64,000 nt of DNA from LMUY01 sp965199105 (GCA_965199105.1 CBDAQO010000002.1:3100001-3164000), one strand, 5' to 3'; positions 26,815 to 34,860 are shown, counted from the first letter of the stretch. Notes: generated by a model from the sequence alone, not told the origin. Program-made: numbers and translations.

Positions 26815-27812
26815 ACGCGCTGGCGCCGCGCGAGAACCCGGCGCTGTTCGGCCACCAAGCGGCCGAGGCCCAACTGCTCGACGCGCTCACCAGCGGGCGC
26901 ATGCACCACGCCTGGCTCATCACCGGAGCGGCGGGCGTCGGCAAGGCCACGCTGGCGTTCCGCTTCGCCCGCCGCCTGCTGGCCGGCGCCAGGCCCGGCG
27001 ACACGCTGGCGCTCGACCCCAAGCACCCCGTGTTCCGCCGGGTCGCGACCGGCAGCCATGCCGACCTGCTGACCGTGGAGCGCGAGTGGGACGACAAGAA
27101 GGCCCGGCGGCGCGGCGAGATCGTGGTGGACGACGTGCGCGCCGTGTCCGCGTTCCTGCGCCTGACGCCGGCGGAGGGCGGCTGGCGCGTCGTGGTGGTG
27201 GACGGGGCGGAGCACCTGAACCGCAATGCCGCCAATGCCTTGCTGAAAATGCTTGAAGAGCCGCCGCAGCGCGCCATCCTGCTGCTCACCTGCGCCGCGC
27301 CGGGCCGCTTGCTGCCGACCATCCGCAGCCGTTGCCGCCGACTCGGGTTGCAGCCGTTGGCGCCGGCGGCGATGGCGTTGGCGCTGGCCGAGTGTCTGCC
27401 CGAGCTGGATGGAGCGGAACGCGCGAGCCTTGGCGGGCTGGCCGCCGGGTCGCCGGGCCGGGCGCTGCTGCTGGCAGAGGAGAAGGGGCTGCACCTCGCC
27501 ACCCTAGCGGCCGAGGTGCTGGCAGCGGTGCCGTCCTACCCGCTGCTCCGTGCCATCGCGCTGGCCGACCAGCTCGGCGGCCGGGCGGAGGACCGGTTCA
27601 CCCCGTTCATGACCCTGCTGTGCGATGCGCTTGCCGCGGCCTTGCGTCGGGCGGCCCGGGGCGCACCGGAGCGGCTGACCACGTTGCGTCCCCTCGCCGA
27701 GTGGGCTGAACTGTGGCAGTCGCTGATCCATATCCTGGATGAGACCGAACGCCTCAACCTTGACCGGCGCCAGGCTCTGCTGTCCTCCATCGCGCTGCTG
27801 AATGGTTCGTAA
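26811..27812 (+). CDS. holB: DNA polymerase III delta' subunit
   Basis: Clamp-loader subunit, 333 aa, GTG start overlapping the tmk stop (GTGA). The AAA+ domain shows GAAGVGKATLAFRFARRLL, then GGWRVVVVDGAEHLNRNAANALLKMLEEPP (Walker-B-like plus sensor) and PTIRSRCRRLGL with the SRC motif. The Walker A is of the kind that does not need ATPase activity in delta'. The zinc-binding cysteines of the E. coli protein are absent, as is usual in alphaproteobacteria. Confidence 0.92.
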   Translation: MNALAPRENPALFGHQAAEAQLLDALTSGRMHHAWLITGAAGVGKATLAFRFARRLLAGARPGDTLALDPKHPVFRRVATGSHADLLTVEREWDDKKARRRGEIVVDDVRAVSAFLRLTPAEGGWRVVVVDGAEHLNRNAANALLKMLEEPPQRAILLLTCAAPGRLLPTIRSRCRRLGLQPLAPAAMALALAECLPELDGAERASLGGLAAGSPGRALLLAEEKGLHLATLAAEVLAAVPSYPLLRAIALADQLGGRAEDRFTPFMTLLCDALAAALRRAARGAPERLTTLRPLAEWAELWQSLIHILDETERLNLDRRQALLSSIALLNGS

Positions 27813-29347
27813 TGTCACGCTTCTACGTCACCACCCCAATCTATTACGTGAACGGCGCGCCGCATATCGGGCACGCCTACACGTCCATCGCGGCCGACGT
27901 GCTGGCGCGCTGGATGCGGTTGGACGGGCATGACGTGTTTTTCCTGACCGGCACGGACGAGCATGGCCAGAAGGTGGCCAAGGCCGCCGCCGATGCCGGA
28001 CGGGACCCGCAGGCCTTCGTGGACGGCTTGGCCGCCGATTTCGCCGACATGAACGCGCGGATGAACATCTCCAACGACGACTTCATCCGCACCACGGAGG
28101 AGCGCCACAAGCGCGGCTGCACCCGGCTGTGGCAAATCCTGGCCGACCAGGGGGACATCTACCTGGGCCATTACGAAGGCTGGTATGCCATTCGAGATGA
28201 AGCATTCTACGGCGAGGACGAGGTCGTCACCCGCGCCGACGGCACGCGCCTGTCGCCGTTTGGCTCGCCGGTGGAGTGGGTGCGGGAGCCAAACTACCTG
28301 TTCCGCCTGTCGTCCTGGGGCGACCGGTTGCTCGCGTTCTACGCCGCCAATCCGGAGTTCCTGGGGCCGCTGTCCACCCGCAACGAGGTGATCAGCTTCG
28401 TCCGCGGGGGGCTGACCGACCTCTCCGTCAGTCGTTCCACCCTGTCCTGGGGCGTGGCCGTGCCGGGCGACCCGGCGCATGTCATGTACGTCTGGGTGGA
28501 CGCGCTGACCAACTACATTACCGCACTCGGCTACCCTGACACGGATGGGGAGCGGTGGCCCTATTGGCCGGCGGACATCCACATGGTCGGCAAGGACATC
28601 GCCCGCTTCCACACCGTCTATTGGCCGGCCTTGCTGATGGCCGCCGGGTTGCCGGTGCCCAAGCGCGTCTACGCCAACGGGTGGTGGACGGTGGAGGGCG
28701 AGAAGATGAGCAAGTCGGTCGGCAACGTGATCGACCCGCGCACCCTGGCCGACGAGTTCGGCGTCGACGTGCTGCGCTACTTCCTGCTGCGGGAGATGCC
28801 GTTCGGCAATGACGGGGACTTCAATCGGCGGGCGCTGATCGCTCGGCAAAACAGCGAGTTGGCGAACGATCTTGGCAATCTTGGGCAACGCGTGCTGTCG
28901 CTGATCGCGCGCAACTGTGGCGCGACGCTGCCCCAGCGGGCGGAGCCGACCGAGGAGGATGCGGAGCTGCTCGCCGCCGCCGCTGCCCTGCCCGAGGCGA
29001 TGCGCCCGCGCCTCTTGCGGCAGAGCTACGGCGAGGCGCTGGACGAGGTTTGGCGGGTGATCCGGGCGGCCAACGCCTACATCGATCGCCAGGCGCCCTG
29101 GGCGCTGAAGCGGACGGATGCGGTGCGAATGGCAGCGGTGTTGCGCGTGCTGGCTGATGCGCTGCGGGGGATTGCGACCGTGCTGCAGCCCTTCATGCCG
29201 GCCAGCATGGCGGCGCTGCTCGATCAACTGGGTGTTCCGGCTGACGCCCGCAGCTTGGCCGCGTTGGACGCCCCGCTCGCGGGCGGCGTCGCCCTGCCGC
29301 CACCGCAAGGGATCTTCCCGCGCTACGCCGCCGACGTCGCATGCTGA
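27812..29347 (+). CDS. metG: Methionyl-tRNA synthetase
   Basis: 511-aa class-I synthetase charging initiator and elongator tRNA-Met. The HIGH motif is HIGHAYTS near residue 18, and KMSKS is exact in GEKMSKSVGN around residue 300. It is the short form without the C-terminal dimerisation/tRNA-binding domain and with no zinc-knuckle cysteines. The start overlaps the holB stop by one base (TAATG), and the end overlaps tatD by 7 bp. Confidence 0.96.
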   Translation: MSRFYVTTPIYYVNGAPHIGHAYTSIAADVLARWMRLDGHDVFFLTGTDEHGQKVAKAAADAGRDPQAFVDGLAADFADMNARMNISNDDFIRTTEERHKRGCTRLWQILADQGDIYLGHYEGWYAIRDEAFYGEDEVVTRADGTRLSPFGSPVEWVREPNYLFRLSSWGDRLLAFYAANPEFLGPLSTRNEVISFVRGGLTDLSVSRSTLSWGVAVPGDPAHVMYVWVDALTNYITALGYPDTDGERWPYWPADIHMVGKDIARFHTVYWPALLMAAGLPVPKRVYANGWWTVEGEKMSKSVGNVIDPRTLADEFGVDVLRYFLLREMPFGNDGDFNRRALIARQNSELANDLGNLGQRVLSLIARNCGATLPQRAEPTEEDAELLAAAAALPEAMRPRLLRQSYGEALDEVWRVIRAANAYIDRQAPWALKRTDAVRMAAVLRVLADALRGIATVLQPFMPASMAALLDQLGVPADARSLAALDAPLAGGVALPPPQGIFPRYAADVAC

Positions 29348-30120
29348 TCGACTCGCACTGCCACCTCGACTACTTCACCGGCGAGTTGGACGCGGTGCTT
29401 GCCCGCGCCGCGTCCGCCGGCGTGGGTGAGCTCGTGACCATCGGGACCTCGCTGGAGCAATCCGAGACCATCCGCGGCATCGCCGAAGCGCACCCGAACG
29501 TGTGGTGCACCGTGGGCGTGCACCCGCAGAACGTGCACAAGGCCCCGCTGCCGGCGGCCGAGACGATTGCGGCGCTGGCGGCCCACCCCAAGGTGGTGGG
29601 CATCGGCGAGTCCGGACTCGACTACTTCTACGATACCGCGCCGCCCGAGGTGCAGCAGGCCTCGTTTCGCGCCCATATCAGGGCGTCGCGCATGGCCGGC
29701 GTGCCGCTTTGCATCCATGCCCGCGCCGCCGACGACGACATCGCCGCCATCCTGCGCGAGGAGCGGGACGCGGGTGGGCCGTTCGACTTCCTGCTGCACT
29801 GCTTCTCGTCCGGCCGCGGCCTGGCGGAGGCGGCGCTCGAGATGGGCGGTTATCTCAGCTTTTCCGGGATACTGACCTTCCCGAAATCGTCGGAAAACAG
29901 GGACATCGCGCGTGATGTTCCACCAGACCGACTGCTGGTGGAAACCGACGCGCCCTATCTCGCCCCGGTGCCGTTCCGCGGCAAGCGCAACGAGCCGGGC
30001 TATGTCGCGCACACCGCGGCCTCGCTGGCAGAGGTGCGTGGCATGACGGTGGCGGCGCTGGCCGAACTCACCACCACAAATTTCCGCCGCTTGTTCTCCC
30101 GCACCGCCGCGACACCATGA
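29341..30120 (+). CDS. tatD: TatD family metal-dependent hydrolase / DNase
   Basis: 259-aa TIM-barrel protein, with the metal-binding DSHCHLDYF at the N-terminus, GVHPQN, GIGESGLDYFY (metal Glu), HARAAD, HCFSS and ETDAPYLAP. The family has 3'-5' exonuclease or DNase activity. The order holB-metG-tatD-MBL hydrolase is conserved in alphaproteobacteria. Confidence 0.94.
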   Translation: MLIDSHCHLDYFTGELDAVLARAASAGVGELVTIGTSLEQSETIRGIAEAHPNVWCTVGVHPQNVHKAPLPAAETIAALAAHPKVVGIGESGLDYFYDTAPPEVQQASFRAHIRASRMAGVPLCIHARAADDDIAAILREERDAGGPFDFLLHCFSSGRGLAEAALEMGGYLSFSGILTFPKSSENRDIARDVPPDRLLVETDAPYLAPVPFRGKRNEPGYVAHTAASLAEVRGMTVAALAELTTTNFRRLFSRTAATP

Positions 30121-30154
30121 TGAGTTTCTTTCGATCCCAGCCGGTTCGGCGCTG

Positions 30155-30946
30155 ATGCGGGTCACAATCCTGGGCTGCGGCGGCTCCGCCGGCGTGCCGA
30201 TATTGGGTGGCGCGGACGGCCGTGGCGATTGGGGCGCCTGTGACCCGGCGGAACCGCGCAACCGCCGCACCCGCACGTCCATCGTGGTGGAAAGCGGGCA
30301 GGGGCGTCGGCTGCTGGTCGACACCGGGCCGGATATGCGCAGCCAACTGCTCGCCTGCGCCATTCCGCGGGTCGACGCCATCCTGTTCACCCACGCCCAT
30401 GCCGACCACATCACAGGGCTGGACGACGTGCGCATCCTGAACCGTATCCTGCGCTCTCCAATCCCGGCCTACGGCACCGAGCACACCCTGAGCGAGCTGC
30501 GCCGCCGCTTCGACTACGCCTTTCGCCCATGGCAGCCGCCCGGCTTCTTCCGCCCAGTGATGGAGCCGCAAGCCTTCGCGTATGGCGACCAGGTCGAGGC
30601 CGCCGGCCTGGCGGTGCAGGTGTTCGAGCAGGATCACGGCTTCATCAAGACCGCCGGTCTGCGGATCGGCGGCTTCGGCTACTCGACCGACGTGGTGGAA
30701 CTGGACGACCAAGCGTTCGCCACGCTGGCCGGCATCGACACCTGGCTGGTCGGCTGCTTCCAGCGCCTGTCGCACACCACGCACGCCAACCTGGACTGCG
30801 TGCTCAAGTGGTCCGCCCGGGTCGGCGCGCGCCGAACGGTGCTGACCCACATGGGCACTGACATGGACTGGGCCTGGATGCAGCAGCGTCTGCCGTCGGG
30901 CGTCGAGCCAGCGTGGGATGGTATGGTGCTGGAGGTTGCCGACTGA
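30155..30946 (+). CDS. MBL-fold metallo-hydrolase, PhnP-like
   Basis: 263-aa metallo-beta-lactamase-fold hydrolase. The metal motif HAHADHITGLDD is around residue 78. It opens with TILGCGGSAGVP and carries VDTGPDMRSQLL. The similarity is to PhnP phosphodiesterases, but it belongs to the operonic form next to tatD rather than to a phosphonate cluster. It is the last gene before the dif-like site, and its 3' end overlaps antisense the hybrid tail of the RepL-like frame. Confidence 0.9.
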   Translation: MRVTILGCGGSAGVPILGGADGRGDWGACDPAEPRNRRTRTSIVVESGQGRRLLVDTGPDMRSQLLACAIPRVDAILFTHAHADHITGLDDVRILNRILRSPIPAYGTEHTLSELRRRFDYAFRPWQPPGFFRPVMEPQAFAYGDQVEAAGLAVQVFEQDHGFIKTAGLRIGGFGYSTDVVELDDQAFATLAGIDTWLVGCFQRLSHTTHANLDCVLKWSARVGARRTVLTHMGTDMDWAWMQQRLPSGVEPAWDGMVLEVAD

Positions 30947-31439
30947 GCTGCGGCCGTTTGTTTCCATAATGTGAATTATGTGACTGACCAGTTCTAAGGG
31001 CAGCGACAGGCGCTTTCTTCTTCGCCAACCGACCGCCGCGAAATGCATGGTATTGGTCGGCCGACCCCTGCCAACCCCAGTCGCTGGAAAACCGCCACGC
31101 GGTGCGAGCGCCAGTGCCCTCACGCTCCAGGATGTTGAGTTCCAGCAACTCCCGCATCGCCCGGCTCACCGTGCCACTGTCGCTGTCCAGCTCGGCCGCC
31201 AGCTCCACGGTGCGGAGCATCCTGAAATCCGTGAAGTTGAGATGTTCGGGAAGCAGATGCAGCACCCGCCAGGTCATCCCGTGCCGAATGCGCTTCGCAG
31301 CGACCTTCATGGCCTCAGTGAACAGGATCAAGAACTGCCTCCCATACGTCCTACCTGGAACGCGCTGCTCGACGACACGAAGCAGCTCCCCATCCGAGGT
31401 GACCAGATCGGTCACCGTTTGCTCGCGAAGCTGCCGCAT
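30804..31439 (-). CDS. RepL-like winged-helix replication initiator, C-terminus replaced by chromosomal sequence
   Basis: 211-aa frame. Residues about 25-135 match the layout of plasmid RepL proteins: GRQFLILFTEAM, then LHLLPEHLNFTDF, then a winged helix (MLRTVELAAELDSDSGTVS, RAMRELLELNILERE). RepL proteins start replication of small plasmids. After Ser156 the frame enters the 16-bp repeat at 30970-30985, and the remaining residues come from chromosomal flank, antisense to the PhnP-like gene. Across the joint to the right-hand repeat copy the frame would instead continue for 31 residues (QDVNSVVCGEQG...) and stop at 34778, giving 187 aa. The native protein is probably that form. No strong ribosome-binding site precedes the ATG. 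Confidence 0.7.
   Translation of the reverse strand: MRQLREQTVTDLVTSDGELLRVVEQRVPGRTYGRQFLILFTEAMKVAAKRIRHGMTWRVLHLLPEHLNFTDFRMLRTVELAAELDSDSGTVSRAMRELLELNILEREGTGARTAWRFSSDWGWQGSADQYHAFRGGRLAKKKAPVAALRTGQSHNSHYGNKRPQLSRQPPAPYHPTLARRPTADAAASRPSPCQCPCGSAPFGARRPGRTT
30959..30986. other. dif-like XerC/XerD recombination site (left junction)
   Basis: A 28-bp site with XerC-arm-like TGTTTCCATAA, 6-bp centre TGTGAA and XerD-arm-like TTATGTGACTG. The inner part CATAAT-GTGA-ATTATG is a perfect palindrome. The E. coli dif has CATAA, a 6-bp centre and TTATGT in the same places. The centre plus XerD arm recurs exactly at 34872-34887. It lies directly after the PhnP-like gene. Confidence 0.65.
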
Positions 31440-31625
31440 TCTGTCTATGCGCCTACCCGTTCTGGCTCAAGCCAGATTGCAGGTGGGATCGAAGCCGAGT
31501 CTACGGGGCTTTCGTGAGTTTCCCCTCATAAGATCATCATAGTCGCACAAGGCATCTTGCTCGCGATCGGCAGCCCCTATCAATGCAAGACGATCGCGTG
31601 TTGCGGGCCTGACGCGATCCGGCTT

Positions 31626-31650
31626 TTACCCACAGGACTTACCCACAGGA
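31626..31650 (+). promoter_or_regulatory. Two DnaA-box-like direct repeats, possible origin
   Basis: TTACCCACAGGA occurs twice, at 31626-31637 and 31639-31650. The TTACCCACA core differs by one base from the DnaA box TTATCCACA. They lie in the 219-bp divergent region between the RepL-like initiator and the DUF5681-type gene, a usual place for a plasmid origin. The second copy also supplies the AGGA Shine-Dalgarno of the DUF5681-type gene. Confidence 0.45.
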
Positions 31651-31658
31651 AGCATACG

Positions 31659-32078
31659 ATGGCACGTTTCTTGCGTGGGCAGTCCGGCAACCCGGGTGGC
31701 CGTCCGAAGGGCTACGCAGCCGCCCAAAAGCTCGCCAGAGAGCACGCCGCACACGCCGTCTTCGCCCTGGCCCGGCTCTGCTGCGACATGCGAGCGCCCG
31801 CCAAGCTCCAGCTCGAGGCAGCGCGCGAGCTTCTCAACCGAGGCTTCGGCCGCTTCCCGATCCAGGAAGGAAGCGGCTCAACGGGCGGTGGAACGGGTCG
31901 TTTTCCGGGCCTACGATCGAAGGTGCAGGACCTCATCTTCGAGCTCGACGCCGAACACGCCCGCTACCGCCGCATCCTGACGCTCGAGCTCGACCAGCTG
32001 GAACTCGAGGAAGGCAGCACGACGCCGATCGCGCCAGACACCGGCCGCGCTCTATGGTCCAAACCGCCCACGTTCTGA
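31659..32078 (+). CDS. DUF5681-type protein (GQSGNPGGRPKG motif)
   Basis: 139 aa, ATG preceded by AGGAAG at 8 bases. The N-terminus FLRGQSGNPGGRPKGYA is the hallmark of DUF5681 proteins, which are small basic proteins of unknown function common in prophages and other mobile DNA, sometimes near terminase genes. A predicted helical middle (AAAQKLAREHAAHAVFALARL; KLQLEAARELLNRGFGR) follows, and an acidic helix near the C-terminus (VQDLIFELDAEHARYRRI, LELDQLELEEG). It probably binds nucleic acid; the function is unknown. Confidence 0.75.
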   Translation: MARFLRGQSGNPGGRPKGYAAAQKLAREHAAHAVFALARLCCDMRAPAKLQLEAARELLNRGFGRFPIQEGSGSTGGGTGRFPGLRSKVQDLIFELDAEHARYRRILTLELDQLELEEGSTTPIAPDTGRALWSKPPTF

Positions 32079-32354
32079 CCCACAAGCGATCGCCGGCTCA
32101 CCGTCCCGCTCGCCTCCGCTCGCTACGCGCGTCCCACGGGCCCCGGCTGCCCTGGCCCGCTCGCCTCCGCTCGCTGCGCACGTCCGCCGGCGCGCTCACC
32201 GTCCGCTGGCTGCCAGGCGCGCCGCCGTGTGGCCGCCCCGCGCTCGCTCCCCTGCCTGACGGCAAGGTCGCTCCCGGCAGGGCGCCACCGGCCACGCGCT
32301 CTGGCTTAACCGCACGCGCTCCCCCCTCGCGCTGCGCGCGTCGCCTCCGGTCCG

Positions 32355-32402
32355 GCGCTGCGCGCCAGGCCTGCGCGCCCCCCTCAAGGGGGGCTTGCGC
32401 GG
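32355..32402. repeat. Hairpin module copy 1
   Basis: CCCCCC at 32378-32383 pairs with GGGGGG at 32388-32393 around TCAA, flanked by GCGC / GCGC that can extend the stem. The 28 bases leading into it (32355-32382) recur at 32992-33019. Confidence 0.6.
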
Positions 32403-32991
32403 GGCGTGCTCGCTCGGGGGCCGCGCCGCTCCGCCATTCGGCTCCGCTGTTTGGCGCGCCCCCGGCTGCGCTCGCCCCACACAGAATGCTGTGCTGCGCG
32501 GGAGGCGTCGGGGCGGTCGCTGCGCGGCGCTGCGCGCCACTCCGCTCCCTCGTGCCGCACTGTCGCTCCGTCCGCGCGGCTAGCGCCGTGCTCCTCCGCT
32601 CGGCGCGTCACGCCCGCCGCATCCCCGCTTGCAACCTTGTCGGGGGGCCGAAACGTCCCCCCGCGCCCCCCCGCCCCCCGTCGCGCGGCCAGGCGCGGGA
32701 GCGTCCGCCGCGCCACTCCTGTCGCGCTCCGCGCTCGGTCGCGTCACGCCGGCCGCACCCCTGCCGCGCCTGGCCACGCTCGGGGGGCTGCTGTGCCGCC
32801 GCCGGGCCGCTCCCTCCCGCTCCGCGCGGCCTGCGGCCGTGCTCGCTCCAGTCGCCCCGGCGGACGGCGCTCCGCCCCCCCAGCTCCCGCGTCACCGTCG
32901 GGCGCATCCTGCCACCAGGGGGCGGCCCGCCTCGGCCAGCAGCGCGCCCGGTCGCACCACCCCGCTCCCTGCGGTCGCTGTCCTCCGGCCC

Positions 32992-33038
32992 GCGCTGCGC
33001 GCCAGGCCTGCGCGCCCCCGCCACGGGGGCTTGCCGCG
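32992..33038. repeat. Hairpin module copy 2
   Basis: The same lead-in as copy 1 (CTGCGCGCCAGGCCTGCGCG) followed by CCCCC (33015-33019) and GGGGG (33025-33029), then CTTGCCGCGG. The loop has changed while the stem is kept, which looks like conservation of pairing. Confidence 0.6.
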
Positions 33039-33129
33039 GGCTGCCGCCCGCCCTGTGCGCCCCCCGCGCTCCGCGCACCCCCGGTGGGGGTCGCGCCGAC
33101 GCCATGCGTCGGCCACCCCCCAACTCCGC

Positions 33130-33167
33130 TACGCTGCGCGCCCCCCCTCGCAAGGGGGGCTTGCGGG
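33130..33167. repeat. Hairpin module copy 3
   Basis: Shorter lead-in ACGCTGCGCG, then a C7 run (33141-33147), loop TCGCAA, a G6 run (33154-33159) and CTTGCGGG. Third member of the family with copies 1 and 2. Confidence 0.55.
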
Positions 33168-33418
33168 CCCGTCCGGCTACCCGGCCGTCAAGCCACGCTG
33201 CGCTCTACGGGCTTGACCGCCGGGCCGGACGCGCCACCAGAGCCACCATGCGGGAATGCCCCGCGCGCACGCTCGCCGCGCGCCCGGTCCCACCAGGTGG
33301 AAAGGTCAGCGAGGCGGGCGAGGCCTCGGCTTGCGCTTCGACGGCGGCGCCGACGACGGATCCGGCTTCGGACGAGGCTTCGGCGGCCGCGGCGGCCGCG
33401 GCGTCGTGTCGCGCACCA

Positions 33419-33733
33419 TCACGCCGGCTCGCGCAGCTCAGGCGCTCCCTCCGCCAACAGCAACAGCCACTCGGCCGCAGCCCCGCGCACCCCGTCCACC
33501 TCCGTCGTCTCAGCCAGCGCCACCATCGCCGCCGCCAACCGCAAGCAGCTCACCGCGATCTTGCGCGCCGTCTCCGGCGGCAGAACAACCATGAAGCTGG
33601 TGAGGGCAGTCCTAATCGCGTCAGATGCCACCGCATCCGCCGAAACACCCGCAAAACCCGGCTCAACCGGCTCCGCCGCCGCAACAGATGCACCCATCAC
33701 ACGCCCCCCGTTTTCGCGCGCAGTGTCGCACAT
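33419..33733 (-). CDS. Small helical protein of the dif element
   Basis: 104 aa from the ATG at 33733. A GTG at 33745 and a later ATG at 33697 are alternative starts, and none has a strong ribosome-binding site. The frame has normal protein character: an Ala/Val/Glu-rich N-terminus and then two or three amphipathic helices (ARKIAVSCLRLAAAMVALAETTE, GAAAEWLLLLAEGAP). I recognise no family. It follows the 111-aa gene at 33806-34141 by about 70 bp on the same strand and resembles it in size and helical style. Confidence 0.5.
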   Translation of the reverse strand: MCDTARENGGRVMGASVAAAEPVEPGFAGVSADAVASDAIRTALTSFMVVLPPETARKIAVSCLRLAAAMVALAETTEVDGVRGAAAEWLLLLAEGAPELREPA

Positions 33734-33805
33734 CGAACCGCCCACTTCGATAATTGCACGCCAGCGGCCAGCCCTGTTCTCAGGCCACTTTCAGCCCGAA
33801 ATTCA

Positions 33806-34141
33806 TCAGGCAGCACCGCGCGGCGGCAAGTTCGGCGATGACAGGGTGGGGTGGGCCACCGCCGACCAGGTCCGCGCCGCATGGTCGCACACATTGAGCA
33901 GCTGCACCGCAAGCTCAGCGTCAGCCTCGGTCAGCGTCATGTTGTCGAGCACATCGCAGATCGCGATCCCAACGGCCTCCATGCCCTCGGCCCGGCGCGC
34001 CTCGGCCGTCTCGGTCACCAGCGCCAGGCAAGTCAGCGCCTCCCAGAAAGCCGCCTGTTGAACGAGCGCAAGCGACGCCGAAGCCGCCGCCTCCGCCACC
34101 AATAGGCGAGTCTGGACCACATCAGCCGGCCGCCGCGCCAT
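33806..34141 (-). CDS. Small helical protein of the dif element
   Basis: 111 aa. The start is well defined: GAGGAGG lies 6-7 bases before ATG at 34141. The start overlaps the end of the 219-aa gene by 20 bp, so the two are coupled. The sequence is almost wholly helical (VVQTRLLVAEAAASASLALV, ALTCLALVTETAEARRAEG, ADAELAVQLLNVCDHAARTW). It has no signal peptide and no recognisable family. Members of this size and type could be control or maintenance factors of the element; that is inference. Confidence 0.65.
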   Translation of the reverse strand: MARRPADVVQTRLLVAEAAASASLALVQQAAFWEALTCLALVTETAEARRAEGMEAVGIAICDVLDNMTLTEADAELAVQLLNVCDHAARTWSAVAHPTLSSPNLPPRGAA

Positions 34142-34781
34142 GTCGAACCTCCTCGACCCGCGGCGACGTCGCCGCATCCAGCTCCAACCGCATCTGCCGA
34201 AGGTCGACCAGCTCGGCCGACACCGGCGCCACCAGCTCCAGCTCGGCCTGCTCGGCCCGCAGCGCGCGCAGCTGGTGCGGCAACGGGGGCTGGCGCCCAC
34301 CCCGGGCCGCCAGCTCCCGCGCCCCCGCCCAGGCGTTCGGGAGATGTTCCCCCGCCGGCAGGGTCTGGCGTCGCACAAGAGGGATTATCGGCACTGGCAT
34401 ACGGACGTGAGCAACCCGGCACGCGGCACTCCACCGCGCCACATACGCCCATCGCCGCAGCTCCTCGAGCAGCTGGCAAGCCGCCGCAATGGCCGCCTCA
34501 GGACGCTGCAGCGGATCGTTCAACGCCACCAGGTGGCCCTGGAAGATCGACAGCGCCGCCACCAGCCGGCCATGCGGCTCCCGCATCCTGCTGCCCGCGA
34601 TCGGCGCCGGCAGCACGCCCCGCAGCAGCGTACGGACCTCGCCAACCCGCAGCTCCACCCACTGCCGACCCGGCCGCATGCGAACCGGGCTCCCACCCCG
34701 CGATATGGAACGGAGCGTGACCCGCAGGTCATGCTCCACGTGCAGCAGGTCCGCCGCCACCCGGTCGAGCCAAGTCGTCAT
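34122..34781 (-). CDS. 219-aa helical protein of the dif element
   Basis: ATG at 34781 with GGGAG about 10 bases upstream. Predicted mainly helical: MTTWLDRVAADLLHVEHDLRV, WVELRVGEVRTLLRGVL, HGRLVAALSIFQGHLVALND, then a C-terminal coiled-coil-like segment (LPHQLRALRAEQAELELVAP, VDLRQMRLELDA). No known domain recognised. In the inferred circular form its ATG overlaps the stop of the RepL-like gene (ATGA), making it the second gene of the initiator operon and hence a candidate replication or copy-control partner. Confidence 0.65.
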   Translation of the reverse strand: MTTWLDRVAADLLHVEHDLRVTLRSISRGGSPVRMRPGRQWVELRVGEVRTLLRGVLPAPIAGSRMREPHGRLVAALSIFQGHLVALNDPLQRPEAAIAAACQLLEELRRWAYVARWSAACRVAHVRMPVPIIPLVRRQTLPAGEHLPNAWAGARELAARGGRQPPLPHQLRALRAEQAELELVAPVSAELVDLRQMRLELDAATSPRVEEVRHGAAAG

Positions 34782-34860
34782 GATGCAGGAACTCCCTTGA
34801 TCTCCCGCAACAACGTCAACTTAGACTGCCGTTTGTTCCCCTGTTCACCGCATACAACTG

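Larger units (their letters stand above)
32079..33418. other. GC-rich, repeat- and hairpin-rich region without a credible gene
   Basis: About 1.3 kb in which every long open frame gives Arg/Pro/Ala-rich sequence without secondary-structure or domain character, so I regard it as non-coding. It contains repeated words such as CCGCTCGCCTCCGCTCGCT (near 32105 and 32157) and at least three G/C-tract hairpin modules (about 32355-32402, 32992-33038 and 33130-33167). It occupies about a third of the integrated element. Possibilities are a structured non-coding RNA, a single-strand or packaging origin, or decayed DNA. Confidence 0.6.

Noticed and set aside
33256..33594. Gly/Arg-rich 112-aa + strand frame (RGG-like)
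   Set aside because: It loses character after the Gly-rich part and is antisense to a frame with normal protein composition; I judged the - strand more likely, without certainty.
32054..34061. Long + strand frames of 595 and 551 codons in the GC-rich region
   Set aside because: They are Arg/Pro/Ala-rich with no domain, helix pattern or plausible start, overlap each other in different frames, and run over the well-supported - strand gene with GAGGAGG at 34141. They are by-products of high GC content.
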